From Vulcanimicrobiota bacterium (lineage in GTDB: Bacteria > Vulcanimicrobiota > Vulcanimicrobiia > Vulcanimicrobiales > Vulcanimicrobiaceae), in the NCBI GenBank assembly GCA_019233165.1, contig JAFAMS010000048.1, positions 1-8,438 on the forward strand: a stretch of 8,438 bases of DNA, given 5' to 3'. The notes beneath the pieces were generated by a model. The model saw only the letters and a list, made by a program, of their open reading frames with translations, searched no databases and was not told the origin of the DNA. The stretch's first letter is position 1; each line of letters begins with the position of its first letter. Positions 1 through 6,904 of the stretch are shown one piece after another. The translations under genes were made by a program, and so were the position numbers.

Positions 1-923
1 GCGTCGGCGGCGACTGGTACGATGCGTACGCGCTTCCCGACGGCCGGCTCTTCGTCGTGATCGGGGACGTTCAAGGCAGCGGCATCTCCGCGACGGCGAC
101 GATGAGTCAGGTGCGGCGCGCGATCATCGGCGCCGGTCTGCATGAAGACGATCCCGGCGAGATCCTTACGCGCGCGAACCGCGCGCTTCTCGAGCAATTT
201 CCTCATGCGGATATGCTGGCGACAGCGTTCTGCGCGCTCGTCGCACCTCAGAGCGGCGAAATCGCCTACGCGAGCGCCGGCCATCCGCCTCCGGCGCTGG
301 TCCGTCGCGAAGGCAACCCCGTGTTGCTCTTGGGAGGCGATCTTCCGCTCGGCGTGCAGTCGGAGCGGTATCGCTCTCACACGATCGTTGCCGGCGTGGA
401 CGCGCTGCTCGTGCTCTACACCGACGGTCTGACGGAGGCTTCTCACGACCCGGTTGAAGGAGAGCGCCGGCTGCTCAGTGCGGTCGCCCACCTGGCTCGA
501 ACCGCGCTTTTCCGGCCTGCCGCGTCCCTCCAAGAAGAGATCTTGAAGGAAAGGGACGCTCCGGACGACGTCGCGATCCTCACGATTGCGTTTGGAGGGT
601 TTCCGGAACGTGCCGAGAGAGACGTTCCTCTGGATGACGTTCGAAGAGTTCTTCCCGACGTACCTCGCGGCGCATTCGAAGCGTTCGACGCGGATCTTCC
701 ACGCCTGCGGCCTGCTCGGCGCATTGGCGATCGGCTTGTATGGGCTCGTCACGCTCAAACCGTGGCTCTTGCTCGTCGCGCTCGCCGCCGGATATTTGCC
801 CGCGTGGTGCTCCCACTGGTTCATCGAACGCAACACGCCAAAAACCTTCGGTCAGCCGCTGCTCTCGTTTCGCGGCGACTTTCTGATGGTCTGGATGCTG
901 CTGACCGGAAAACTCTGAGCTAA
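1..923 (+). CDS. SpoIIE/RsbU-family PP2C serine phosphatase, 5' partial
   Basis: C-terminal catalytic part of a SpoIIE-type protein phosphatase (PF07228 fold); the gene begins before the window, with codons in frame from position 3. Such enzymes dephosphorylate serine on anti-sigma-factor antagonists, often downstream of GAF, PAS or response-regulator domains, but any N-terminal sensor lies outside the window. All expected metal-ligand motifs are visible: VGGDWYD (Asp at 12-14), GDVQGSG (Asp at 66-68), YTDG (Asp at 423-425) and DDVAIL (Asp at 564-569), plus the family's SAGHPPP turn. The GTG at 57 is an internal valine, not a start. The domain should end near 600. The open frame continues to a TAA at 921-923, adding about 108 Arg/Ala-rich residues that look like an out-of-frame reading of the DUF962 gene. 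The true C-terminus is therefore uncertain: it may be a genuine overlap or an assembly frameshift near 590-600. The family call is very secure; the 3' end is not. Confidence 0.85.
   Translation, partial: VGGDWYDAYALPDGRLFVVIGDVQGSGISATATMSQVRRAIIGAGLHEDDPGEILTRANRALLEQFPHADMLATAFCALVAPQSGEIAYASAGHPPPALVRREGNPVLLLGGDLPLGVQSERYRSHTIVAGVDALLVLYTDGLTEASHDPVEGERRLLSAVAHLARTALFRPAASLQEEILKERDAPDDVAILTIAFGGFPERAERDVPLDDVRRVLPDVPRGAFEAFDADLPRLRPARRIGDRLVWARHAQTVALARRARRRIFARVVLPLVHRTQHAKNLRSAAALVSRRLSDGLDAADRKTLS
594..599 (+). promoter_or_regulatory. Ribosome binding site for the DUF962 gene
   Basis: GGAGGG lies 10 nt before the GTG at 610 and is the only good Shine-Dalgarno match upstream of this gene. 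It favours GTG 610 over ATG 634 (34 nt away) or TTG 586 (upstream of the site). It lies inside the phosphatase coding sequence. Confidence 0.5.
610..918 (+). CDS. DUF962/Mpo1-like small membrane protein
   Basis: Protein of 102 residues from GTG 610 (94 if the ATG at 634 is used), matching the bacterial DUF962 (Mpo1-like) family over its full length. Visible hallmarks are an N-terminal FEEFFPTYLAAHS block (His22), an invariant-type His31, a central hydrophobic hairpin at about 33-67, the block around SHWFIERNTP (His69), and the closing GDFLMVWMLLTGKL. The yeast relative Mpo1 is an iron-dependent dioxygenase acting on 2-hydroxy fatty acids, and the conserved histidines would be its metal ligands. 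Whether bacterial members share that reaction is not settled, so only a membrane protein of lipid-related type is inferred. The gene overlaps the open frame of the phosphatase by about 310 nt, and its stop lies 1 nt from the stop of the convergent acylphosphatase gene. Family assignment is secure; the start codon is moderately uncertain. Confidence 0.85.
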   Translation: MPRETFLWMTFEEFFPTYLAAHSKRSTRIFHACGLLGALAIGLYGLVTLKPWLLLVALAAGYLPAWCSHWFIERNTPKTFGQPLLSFRGDFLMVWMLLTGKL

Positions 924-1198
924 CCGTCCGAACCGACGTCGAATCCGCGGATTCCGCGGGGCTCGGCGCTGCGCCGCGCGACGGCATCGACGCGCGCCAT
1001 ACGCGGCGGATGCGCGAGGACGTCGTCGATGAACGCTTCGACGATGTCGTCGTCGCCTTCGACGTCGATCTCAACGGCGCCCGAACGGAGATTCCGAACG
1101 GTGCCGCTCACCGGATGCCGGCCGGCGATCGCGCTCACCGTATAGCGAAAGCCGACGCCTTGCACGCGGCCCTTGATTTCGACGATCTCGCGGCGCAC
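920..1198 (-). CDS. acyP: Acylphosphatase
   Basis: 92-residue protein of the size and pattern of acylphosphatase (PF00708), a small cytosolic enzyme that hydrolyses the carboxyl-phosphate bond of acyl phosphates. The signature GRVQGVGFR at 10-18 supplies the phosphate-binding loop with catalytic Arg18, and VRN at 34-36 supplies catalytic Asn36. The following GAVEIDVEG strand also fits the family. The start is GTG at 1198. It is the last gene of the minus-strand operon, 5 nt after the aldolase stop and with only a weak Shine-Dalgarno, so it probably relies on translation of the aldolase. Its TAG stop (920-922) lies 1 nt from the DUF962 stop and overlaps the extended phosphatase frame. No functional link to the TRAP or aldolase genes is obvious; acylphosphatases often travel with unrelated neighbours. 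Confidence 0.95.
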   Translation of the reverse strand: MRREIVEIKGRVQGVGFRYTVSAIAGRHPVSGTVRNLRSGAVEIDVEGDDDIVEAFIDDVLAHPPRMARVDAVARRSAEPRGIRGFDVGSDG

Positions 1199-1203
1199 GC
1201 GCG

Positions 1204-1974
1204 CTAGGCGTTGACCTCGGCGCGCGCCGCCTTCGCGGCCTTGAACAGCATCCCACTGTCGCCGGAGTATCCGATCAGGCCGTAGCCCATCTCGACGCAG
1301 GCGTTTGCGAATGCGGCATCGTGGATTTGGATTCCCGCGTGCTTGCCGTGCTGCTTCGCGATCCGCGGGATCCGCGCGATCGCTTCCTTATATTTCGCGC
1401 TCGCCTTCGCCCAGTTCAGCGGCCACTCGCTCATCGAGAGCGAGAGATCGTTCGGCCCGACGAAAAGCAGATCGACGCCCGGAACCGCCGCGATCTCCTC
1501 GGCGGCTTCGACCGCCTCCATCGTCTCGATTTGCACCATGAGCAGCGTCTCTTCGTTTGCTCGGGGCATGTAGGTCGTCATATCGGTGCCGAACGCAATC
1601 GGCGCGCGAGAACCGCCGCAGCTGCGGTTCCCGAGCGGCGGATATTTCGCGTCGGCGACGGCCGCCCGCGCCTGCGCGCTCGTGTTTACGACCGGGACCA
1701 GGACGCCGAACGCTCCCATGTCGAGCGCCTGCTGAATCAGCGACGACTCGTTCCAAACGACGCGCAGGAAAGGCACGACGTTCGCGGCGCGGCAGGCGTT
1801 GATGAGGTTGATCGTGGAGCTGCCGGTGATCGGACCGTGCTCGGTGTCGACCATCAACCACTCGAACCCGGCGGCGGCCATGGCCTCGGCCGAGAGCGGG
1901 CTCTCGAAACCGAGCCAGGAACCGACGCTCACGCCTCCGTTCTTGAGCTTCGAGCGAACGGCGTTCTCGCGCAT
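1204..1974 (-). CDS. HpcH/HpaI-family class II aldolase
   Basis: 256-residue, full-length member of the HpcH/HpaI aldolase/citrate lyase family (PF03328). These cytosolic, divalent-metal enzymes reversibly cleave 4-hydroxy-2-oxo acids (as in 4-hydroxy-2-oxoheptanedioate or 2-dehydro-3-deoxyglucarate aldolase) into pyruvate and an aldehyde. The active-site set is complete: VDTEHGP with catalytic-base His46, LRVVW with Arg71, QIET with metal ligand Glu150, and GPNDLS with metal ligand Asp176. Each lies one position after its E. coli HpaI equivalent (H45, R70, E149, D175). The substrate loop reads GNRSCGGSRA, as in a subgroup different from classical HpaI/GarL, so the natural substrate cannot be named. 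The start is ATG at 1972-1974, 7 nt after the dctP stop with a modest GGGA Shine-Dalgarno. Being co-transcribed with a TRAP receptor suggests that it degrades the imported acid or a product of it. Confidence 0.93.
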   Translation of the reverse strand: MRENAVRSKLKNGGVSVGSWLGFESPLSAEAMAAAGFEWLMVDTEHGPITGSSTINLINACRAANVVPFLRVVWNESSLIQQALDMGAFGVLVPVVNTSAQARAAVADAKYPPLGNRSCGGSRAPIAFGTDMTTYMPRANEETLLMVQIETMEAVEAAEEIAAVPGVDLLFVGPNDLSLSMSEWPLNWAKASAKYKEAIARIPRIAKQHGKHAGIQIHDAAFANACVEMGYGLIGYSGDSGMLFKAAKAARAEVNA

Positions 1975-1981
1975 CGTCCCG

Positions 1982-2971
1982 TTATTGCGCCGCGGAGAAC
2001 CGGTTGTAGAGCGATTCCCAGACCGGCTTCTCCTGGCCGATCAGCTGGCGGGCGCGCGCCCGGAATGCGTTGACGTCGGGGTCGGCGATGATCGTCACGC
2101 CCGGCATCGAGCGCAGCCGCGCGAGCTCCTCGTTCTCCGCTTTGAGTGCGAGCGAGGCTTCGTAGTCGCCGGCGTCGTTCACCGCGCTTTGAACCGCGTT
2201 CTGTTGCTCGCGCGTGAGACTCGCCCAGAACCGCTGGTTGATCGTGAAGACCTGAGACTGCTGGATGTGATGCGTGAGGACGACGTACTTCGCGACCTCG
2301 TACATCTTCGAGGTGACGATCGTCGCGAGCGGATTCTCTTCGGCGTCGATCGTTCCGGTCTTGATCGCGAGGTAGACCTGCGGGAAGTTCATCGGAACCG
2401 GATTTCCGCCGAGAACGCGACCGGCGAGCAGGTTCACGGGCGAGGGCGGCGTGCGGATCTTCATCCCGGAGGCTTCTTGCGGAGTCTTTACCGGTTTCGT
2501 CGGGTTGAACTCGCGCCGCCCGTAGTACCAGGACATGCTCAGGATTCGCATCCCCTGGTGGTCGGTGAACTCGCGCTGAAAGTGCGCGAACATCGGCCCG
2601 GTGAGCACCTTCTTCTCGGACTCGAAGTCTTTCCAAAGATACGGCGCCTCGAGGACCGCGATATCCGGCTCGAGATTCCCGAGCGTTCCGGCACCGCTGA
2701 TCACGGCTTGGATCGAGCCTTGCTTTTCCTGTTGGAACATCTCGGGCTCGCCGCCCAAGATGTTGTTGGGGAAGATCTCGACACGGATTGCACCGTTCGA
2801 GCGCTGCTCGACGAGCTGTTTGAAGCGGAGCGCGCCGAGACCGACGGCATGGTTGTCGGGAAGCGTGTGTCCGAGCTTCAATACGATTTGATCGGCGTGC
2901 ACCGGCGTCCCGACGGAAATCGCGCCGACGGCGAACAATGCCGCAAAAGCGAGCGAGCGCAGCGCTCTCAT
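1982..2971 (-). CDS. dctP: TRAP transporter solute-binding protein, DctP family
   Basis: 329-residue periplasmic or exported receptor of a tripartite ATP-independent transporter (PF03480). It captures a carboxylate and hands it to the DctQM membrane proteins, which use an ion gradient. A Sec signal peptide covers about residues 1-26, with cleavage expected after VHA. Family marks are LKLGHTLPDNH at 31-41, FPNNILGG at 67-74, GMKIRTP at 169-175 carrying the carboxylate-binding arginine (Arg173, equivalent to SiaP Arg147), and the hinge region KTGTIDAEENP at 204-214. The start ATG (2969-2971) has a strong GAGGGG ribosome binding site 8 nt upstream. It is first in the minus-strand operon and diverges from the dctQM fusion on the plus strand, although TRAP components are usually encoded on one strand. 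The ligand is not deducible; the aldolase next door hints at a sugar acid or other hydroxy/keto acid. Confidence 0.96.
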   Translation of the reverse strand: MRALRSLAFAALFAVGAISVGTPVHADQIVLKLGHTLPDNHAVGLGALRFKQLVEQRSNGAIRVEIFPNNILGGEPEMFQQEKQGSIQAVISGAGTLGNLEPDIAVLEAPYLWKDFESEKKVLTGPMFAHFQREFTDHQGMRILSMSWYYGRREFNPTKPVKTPQEASGMKIRTPPSPVNLLAGRVLGGNPVPMNFPQVYLAIKTGTIDAEENPLATIVTSKMYEVAKYVVLTHHIQQSQVFTINQRFWASLTREQQNAVQSAVNDAGDYEASLALKAENEELARLRSMPGVTIIADPDVNAFRARARQLIGQEKPVWESLYNRFSAAQ

Positions 2972-2979
2972 GTCTTCAT

Positions 2980-2985
2980 CCCCTC
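2980..2985 (-). promoter_or_regulatory. Ribosome binding site of dctP
   Basis: Read on the minus strand, GAGGGG lies 8 nt before the dctP ATG. It is the strongest Shine-Dalgarno in the window and fixes the dctP start. An ATG just after it (2979-2977) runs into a stop after three codons. Confidence 0.75.
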
Positions 2986-3025
2986 GAAGAAGAAAAGGAA
3001 GCCCCCCGACCCATCAGAATCGGCA

Positions 3026-3043
3026 GCAAAAACTTGCCTTTGC
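3026..3043. repeat. Inverted repeat, possible operator between dctP and dctQM
   Basis: GCAAA (3026-3030) and TTTGC (3039-3043) form a perfect 5-bp inverted repeat with an 8-nt spacer. An overlapping smaller one, GCAA (3026-3029) with TTGC (3034-3037), shares the left arm. It sits immediately before the dctQM start. Its size and place would suit a dimeric repressor, but arms this short occur by chance and no regulator gene is in the window. Confidence 0.25.
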
Positions 3044-3050
3044 GAGGATG

Positions 3051-4919
3051 ATGGCGCAGACCTCCGCAGTCCAGTCGGCCAGTCCGGTCTCGGACGTCTT
3101 TGAAGCTGCGAGCGCGGCGTATGACCGCGTTGCGACCGTCGTCGCAGCGGCGACGTTGGCGCTCATGGTCGCGACCGTCGCCGTGCAGGTGTTCTTCCGC
3201 TACGCACTCGGACATCCGCTGACCTGGAGTGAGGAGCTTTCGACCTGGCTCTTCGCGGTCGTAATCTTCATCGGTGCGACGGTTTCGGTTCGCCGAAATG
3301 AGGCGCCGGCGCTCCGGGTCGTAATCGATCGGCTGCCGCCCGCCCCGGCGCAGATGCTCGACACGATCGGTCAGGTCATCGCATTCGCGATCGCGCTGGC
3401 GATCTTGTGGAACGGCATCCTCGCCTCGCAGGCGATGATGTCCGCGGTGACGCCGGCGATGCAGGTTCCCTCCGGCTTCCCCCTGTTGCTCCTCCCGGTC
3501 GCCGGGTTTGGGCTAAGCTTGCATTTCGCAGCGAGGCTCTCGCGTCAAGCGAGCGTCGCCGGGGGCGTGGGCGGGATCGCCGCCGGCGTCCTTTGTGCGG
3601 CGTTGATCGTCTTCGTTGCCGGAAAAGTCCCGCTTGCGATGGCACCGCTCGCGCTGTTCGGCGCAATCCTTGCCGGATTCGCGATCGGGCTTCCCGTCGC
3701 GCTCGTCTTGATCGGTGCGGTGATGGTCGCGCTGCTCGGACAGGGCGGACAGTCGCTGCTGATCGTTCCCGAGACGCTCTTCACCGGCGCGAGCAACTTC
3801 ATCCTGATGGCGGTCCCGTTCTTCATGCTCACGGGGTCGATCATGCAGCGCGGCGGACTCGCCCAACGCTTGATCGACTTCTCTGCGGCGCTCGTCGGTC
3901 GGTTCCGCGGCGGCTTGCTCTACGTCGACGTGATCTCCAGCGCTATATTCGCCGACATCTCGGGTTCGGCCGTCTCCGACACGGCCGCGATCGGCGGCGT
4001 GATGCTCCCGGGGATGCTGCGCCGCGGCTACGATCCGCGCTTTGCAACGGCGTTGCAAGCCGCCTCGGGGACGCTCGGCGTCCTTTTCCCGCCGAGCATC
4101 GCGACGATCATCTACGCTTGGGTCGCAAACGAATCGGTCGCCGAGATGTTCTTGGCGAGCTTCGTCCCAGCGTTTCTCGTCGTGATCTCGTTTTGCGTCG
4201 TCGCGTTCGTCGCGGCGCTCCGTCACGATTACCCGCGCGAACGCGCCGCGGGCGGCGGTGAGATCGCGCGCTCGACCGCGACGGCGATCCCTGCGCTGCT
4301 CGCTCCGATCATCATCATCGGCGGCGTTTTGAGCGGGATCGTGACCCCGACCGAAGCCGGCGTCGTCGCCGTCCTCTACACGCTTGCCGTCTCCGTGATC
4401 GGCTATCGCTCGCTCGGACTCGTCGAGATCGGCCAGACCTTCGTGCACGGCGTGATGGGAACGTCGCGCGTAATGTTCATCTTGGCCGGCGCGATTCTGC
4501 TCAGTTGGGAGATGACGATCTTACAAGTTCCGCAGCAGCTCTCCGCGACGCTGCTCGCGATCTCGCACAACCCGCTGGTGTTGCTCTTCCTCTTGAACGT
4601 CTTGCTGGTCGTCGTGCACGGCGTTCTCGAGACGTCGGCGACCCTGATTTTGATCGTCCCGCTCGTCCTGCCGATCTTCGTGCAGGCGGGCATTTCGCCG
4701 ATCCAGCTCGGGATCGTGTTCCTCGTCAACTCGGCGCTCGGACTCCTCACGCCGCCGCTGGGTCTTCTGCTCTACGTGGCGGCGCCGATCACCGGCTTGC
4801 GCATCGAGACGCTGGCGCGCGCTGCGGTCCCGTTCCTTCTGACGATTTTGGTCGATCTCGTTTTGGTCTGCTTGTTCCCGCAACTCTCGCTCTGGCTGCC
4901 GTCGCTCTTCCACCACTGA
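3051..4919 (+). CDS. dctQM: TRAP transporter fused small/large permease subunit (DctQ-DctM)
   Basis: Integral membrane protein of 622 residues (623 if the adjacent ATG at 3048 is used) joining both membrane subunits of a TRAP transporter. Residues about 15-175 are the DctQ domain (PF04290), four hydrophobic segments with the typical RYALGHPLTWSEEL stretch (Trp59). Residues about 185-620 are the DctM domain (PF06808), the ion-coupled permease, with GLPVALVLIGAV, the IFADISGSAVSDTAAIG block near 300, LGVLFPPSI near 342 and the C-terminal NSALGLLTPPLGLLLYV near 560. The frame is open back to an ATG at 2970, but that would add 26 Arg/Pro-rich residues overlapping the dctP start and unlike DctQ N-termini, so ATG 3048/3051 is preferred. 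GAGG just before these ATGs is unusually close for a Shine-Dalgarno. Fused QM proteins are known, for example SiaQM. Its receptor partner is surely the divergent dctP. It is first in the plus-strand operon, and its TGA shares an A with the next ATG. Confidence 0.95.
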   Translation: MAQTSAVQSASPVSDVFEAASAAYDRVATVVAAATLALMVATVAVQVFFRYALGHPLTWSEELSTWLFAVVIFIGATVSVRRNEAPALRVVIDRLPPAPAQMLDTIGQVIAFAIALAILWNGILASQAMMSAVTPAMQVPSGFPLLLLPVAGFGLSLHFAARLSRQASVAGGVGGIAAGVLCAALIVFVAGKVPLAMAPLALFGAILAGFAIGLPVALVLIGAVMVALLGQGGQSLLIVPETLFTGASNFILMAVPFFMLTGSIMQRGGLAQRLIDFSAALVGRFRGGLLYVDVISSAIFADISGSAVSDTAAIGGVMLPGMLRRGYDPRFATALQAASGTLGVLFPPSIATIIYAWVANESVAEMFLASFVPAFLVVISFCVVAFVAALRHDYPRERAAGGGEIARSTATAIPALLAPIIIIGGVLSGIVTPTEAGVVAVLYTLAVSVIGYRSLGLVEIGQTFVHGVMGTSRVMFILAGAILLSWEMTILQVPQQLSATLLAISHNPLVLLFLLNVLLVVVHGVLETSATLILIVPLVLPIFVQAGISPIQLGIVFLVNSALGLLTPPLGLLLYVAAPITGLRIETLARAAVPFLLTILVDLVLVCLFPQLSLWLPSLFHH

Positions 4920-6904
4920 TGCTTCCGGCGCTCTTGCTCTCGGCGCTCGCGGCGACGCTCGCGCCGCCGCCGCCCTTCCCGACGATCCTCGCCCAATCGT
5001 ACGAGAGCGCGTACGTCGCGCCGGGCGTTCGCCGCGCCGACTATCGCCTCGCGACTGCGAGTGGGCCGCTCGCAATCGAGATCGTCGAAGTCGATCTGCA
5101 CGAGCCGACCGTCCGGCTCGACGACGTCCTCGCGACCGATCATTTGGTTTCGCCGGGCGAGACCGTTTCGTCGATGGCGACGCGGACGCGCGCGGTCGCC
5201 GGGATCAACGGCGACTATTTCGACATCGGGCAAACGAACCAACCGCTCAACATGGTCGTGCACGACGGCTCGCTGCTGCGCACGCCGAGCCGCCGCATCG
5301 TCCTCGAAGTCTCGCGCGATCGCCGCGTGCGCTTCGAAAACGTCCGGTTCTCCGGGACCGCGAAATACGCGACGACGACGATTCCGTTGACCGCCATCAA
5401 CGAGTGGCCGCCGCAAGGCGGCGCGTCGCTGATCACGCCGGCCTTCGGTCCGATCGCCGGCGGAACGCAAGGGATCACGTTCGTCGCGCTCACCCCGCTC
5501 GGGCCGCTCGCATCGGTCGCCGGTTCGTATCGCGTCCTCGGCGTCTACGACGCGACGCCGGGCCCGCTCGGCGCGACGACGCTCGCGCTCGGCCCGGCAG
5601 CGCTCGCGTATGGACCGCAGCCGTCGATCGGCGACACGGTCGAGATCGCCGCGCAGACCGATCCGCCGTTGCAAGACGTGGTTGCGGCGATCGGCGGCGG
5701 GCCGCTTCTCGTCGCCGACGGAAAGCCGGTCGACGATCCGAACGCGCCCGCGCCCGAAGAACGCGAACGCCGCTTCCCGGTGGCCGGCGCGGCGACGACC
5801 CCGGACGGACGACTGCTGCTCGTCGCCGTCGACGGCCGGCAGCCTTCCGCTTCGATCGGATTGACGCGGCCGGAATTCGCAGCGTTGATGCGCGGACTCG
5901 GAGCGAGCGCCGGGATGGCGTTCGATTCGGGTGGTTCGGCGACGCTCGTCGCGCGCATCTTGGGCGAAGCGGTCCCGCGCGTCTTGAACGCCCCTTCGGA
6001 CGGTGTCGAGCGGCCTGTCGCCAACGGTCTCTTCGTCTACAGCGATGCGCCGCCGGGCCCGCCGGCGCGGCTCGCACTTCGTCCGGAGCGCATCCTCGCG
6101 TTGCGTGGAACGACGATCCCGGTCGCGATGAGCGTTACCGACGAAGCGGGCCATCTGCTCTCGACGCTTGCGGGGACGACGGTGCGCGCCACGACCTCCA
6201 CGACGCTCGTCGAACGAGCCGGCGCGCTTTCGGCGACGCTCCCCGTGACCGTCGTCGATTCGGTGGCGCATCTGTCGATCGAACCCGGGAGGCCGAATCC
6301 GGATCCCGGCGGGCTCGTACAGCTCGTCGTCCGCGCCTCCGATCCGTCCGGGCGCACGATCTACACAAACGGGGTGGTCCGCTGGAACGCCGAGCGCGGA
6401 ACCTTCCTTGAACCGGGGACGTATCGTGCCGCGACCACCGACGCGACCGTCACGGCGGCTGCCGGCGGCGCTACTGCGAAATCGACCGTCTACGTAGGAC
6501 GCCACACCACGACGCTCAAATGGTTCGACCCCGTTGGGACCGTCGCGTTGAATTACGATTTCTCGAAAGCCGGTAGCCGCATCGCATCGTTGCTTGGAAC
6601 CTACCGGCTTCCCGGCGAACCGTTCGCTTTTTCGATCGAAGTCGACGGCGATGCGAGCGGCGTGGGGCTGCGAGCCGCATTTCTCAATCGCTTCGGCGAA
6701 CGAACCGCGCTCACGCTCGCGAAGAACGTCGACTGGCGCGGATGGCAAACGCGCTCGGTCGCGCTCCCGCCGTCGTTGAACCCGCCGGTGACGCTGGTCG
6801 CGCTTTATGCCGTCAATTCGCTCGGCGGTCCGCCGGTTCGCACCGCCGGGACGATTCGCTTCCGAACTCCGAGCGTCACGCTCCCCGGAGTCGGAGCGCC
6901 GTGA
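4919..6904 (+). CDS. Exported phosphodiester glycosidase (NAGPA domain) with C-terminal Ig-like and carbohydrate-binding-like domains
   Basis: 661-residue protein with a short hydrophobic N-terminus (residues 1-15, no basic residues) that may act as a signal peptide. Residues about 40-355 form a phosphodiester glycosidase domain (PF09992), related to the mammalian enzyme that removes GlcNAc from GlcNAc-1-phosphate diesters. Visible motifs are GINGDYFD at 95-102, IGGGPLLV near 258, RFPVAGA at 285, AVDGR ending at Arg307 and FDSGGSAT at 335-342, followed by RPVANGLFVYS. The usual D-G-G-G-S is here D-S-G-G-S. Residues about 365-530 look like one or two Ig-like beta domains. From Trp535 to the end, a beta-rich module with WRGW at 606-609 resembles the carbohydrate-binding jelly-roll found at the C-terminus of related bacterial proteins. 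The start is ATG 4919, sharing one base with the dctQM stop and lacking a Shine-Dalgarno, so translation is probably coupled. An upstream extension in this frame runs antiparallel to nothing but lies inside dctQM, so it was discarded. Substrate unknown; teichoic-acid-like or phosphoglycan polymers are plausible. Confidence 0.88.
   Translation: MLPALLLSALAATLAPPPPFPTILAQSYESAYVAPGVRRADYRLATASGPLAIEIVEVDLHEPTVRLDDVLATDHLVSPGETVSSMATRTRAVAGINGDYFDIGQTNQPLNMVVHDGSLLRTPSRRIVLEVSRDRRVRFENVRFSGTAKYATTTIPLTAINEWPPQGGASLITPAFGPIAGGTQGITFVALTPLGPLASVAGSYRVLGVYDATPGPLGATTLALGPAALAYGPQPSIGDTVEIAAQTDPPLQDVVAAIGGGPLLVADGKPVDDPNAPAPEERERRFPVAGAATTPDGRLLLVAVDGRQPSASIGLTRPEFAALMRGLGASAGMAFDSGGSATLVARILGEAVPRVLNAPSDGVERPVANGLFVYSDAPPGPPARLALRPERILALRGTTIPVAMSVTDEAGHLLSTLAGTTVRATTSTTLVERAGALSATLPVTVVDSVAHLSIEPGRPNPDPGGLVQLVVRASDPSGRTIYTNGVVRWNAERGTFLEPGTYRAATTDATVTAAAGGATAKSTVYVGRHTTTLKWFDPVGTVALNYDFSKAGSRIASLLGTYRLPGEPFAFSIEVDGDASGVGLRAAFLNRFGERTALTLAKNVDWRGWQTRSVALPPSLNPPVTLVALYAVNSLGGPPVRTAGTIRFRTPSVTLPGVGAP
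6879..6898 (+). other. Hairpin over the deacetylase ribosome binding site
   Basis: CGCTCC (6879-6884) pairs with GGAGCG (6893-6898) around an 8-nt loop. The right arm contains the GGAG (6893-6896) lying 4 nt before the GTG start at 6901; a second GGAG (6887-6890) lies in the loop. Such a stem would hide the site until ribosomes finishing the upstream gene open it. It could be chance in GC-rich coding DNA. Confidence 0.3.

Larger units (their letters stand above)
2972..3050. promoter_or_regulatory. Divergent dctP/dctQM control region
   Basis: About 79 bp separates the two divergent start codons and must carry promoters for both operons unless one lies inside a coding sequence. It includes the dctP ribosome binding site, a purine-rich tract (2986-3002), a C-run (3002-3007) and a small inverted repeat next to the dctQM start. 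No convincing -35/-10 pair was found on either strand: CAGAAT at 3015-3020 is a 4-of-6 match to TATAAT without a matching -35. The role is inferred from gene orientation. Confidence 0.55.

Noticed and set aside
2970..3050. Upstream ATG at 2970 as the dctQM start
   Set aside because: It would add Arg/Pro-rich residues atypical of DctQ and overlap the dctP start; the paired ATGs at 3048/3051 give a normal N-terminus.
1799..3103. Plus-strand open frame of 434 codons opposite dctP
   Set aside because: Arg/Asp/Leu-rich with no domain, while the minus strand encodes a full DctP with signal peptide and ribosome binding site.
3513..4448. Minus-strand open frame of 311 codons opposite dctQM
   Set aside because: Highly charged, low-complexity translation typical of an antisense shadow; the plus strand has conserved TRAP permease motifs.
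4505..4918. In-frame upstream extension of the glycosidase gene
   Set aside because: It lies wholly inside the conserved DctM coding region; ATG 4919 with the TGATG overlap gives a signal-like N-terminus.
5404..6411. Plus-strand open frame of 335 codons in a second frame of the glycosidase gene
   Set aside because: Arg-rich out-of-frame reading without domains; the glycosidase frame carries the conserved motifs across the same bases.
6742..6900. In-frame upstream extension of the deacetylase gene
   Set aside because: It would place the export signal internally and overlap the glycosidase's C-terminal domain; GTG 6901 fits signal peptide and junction.
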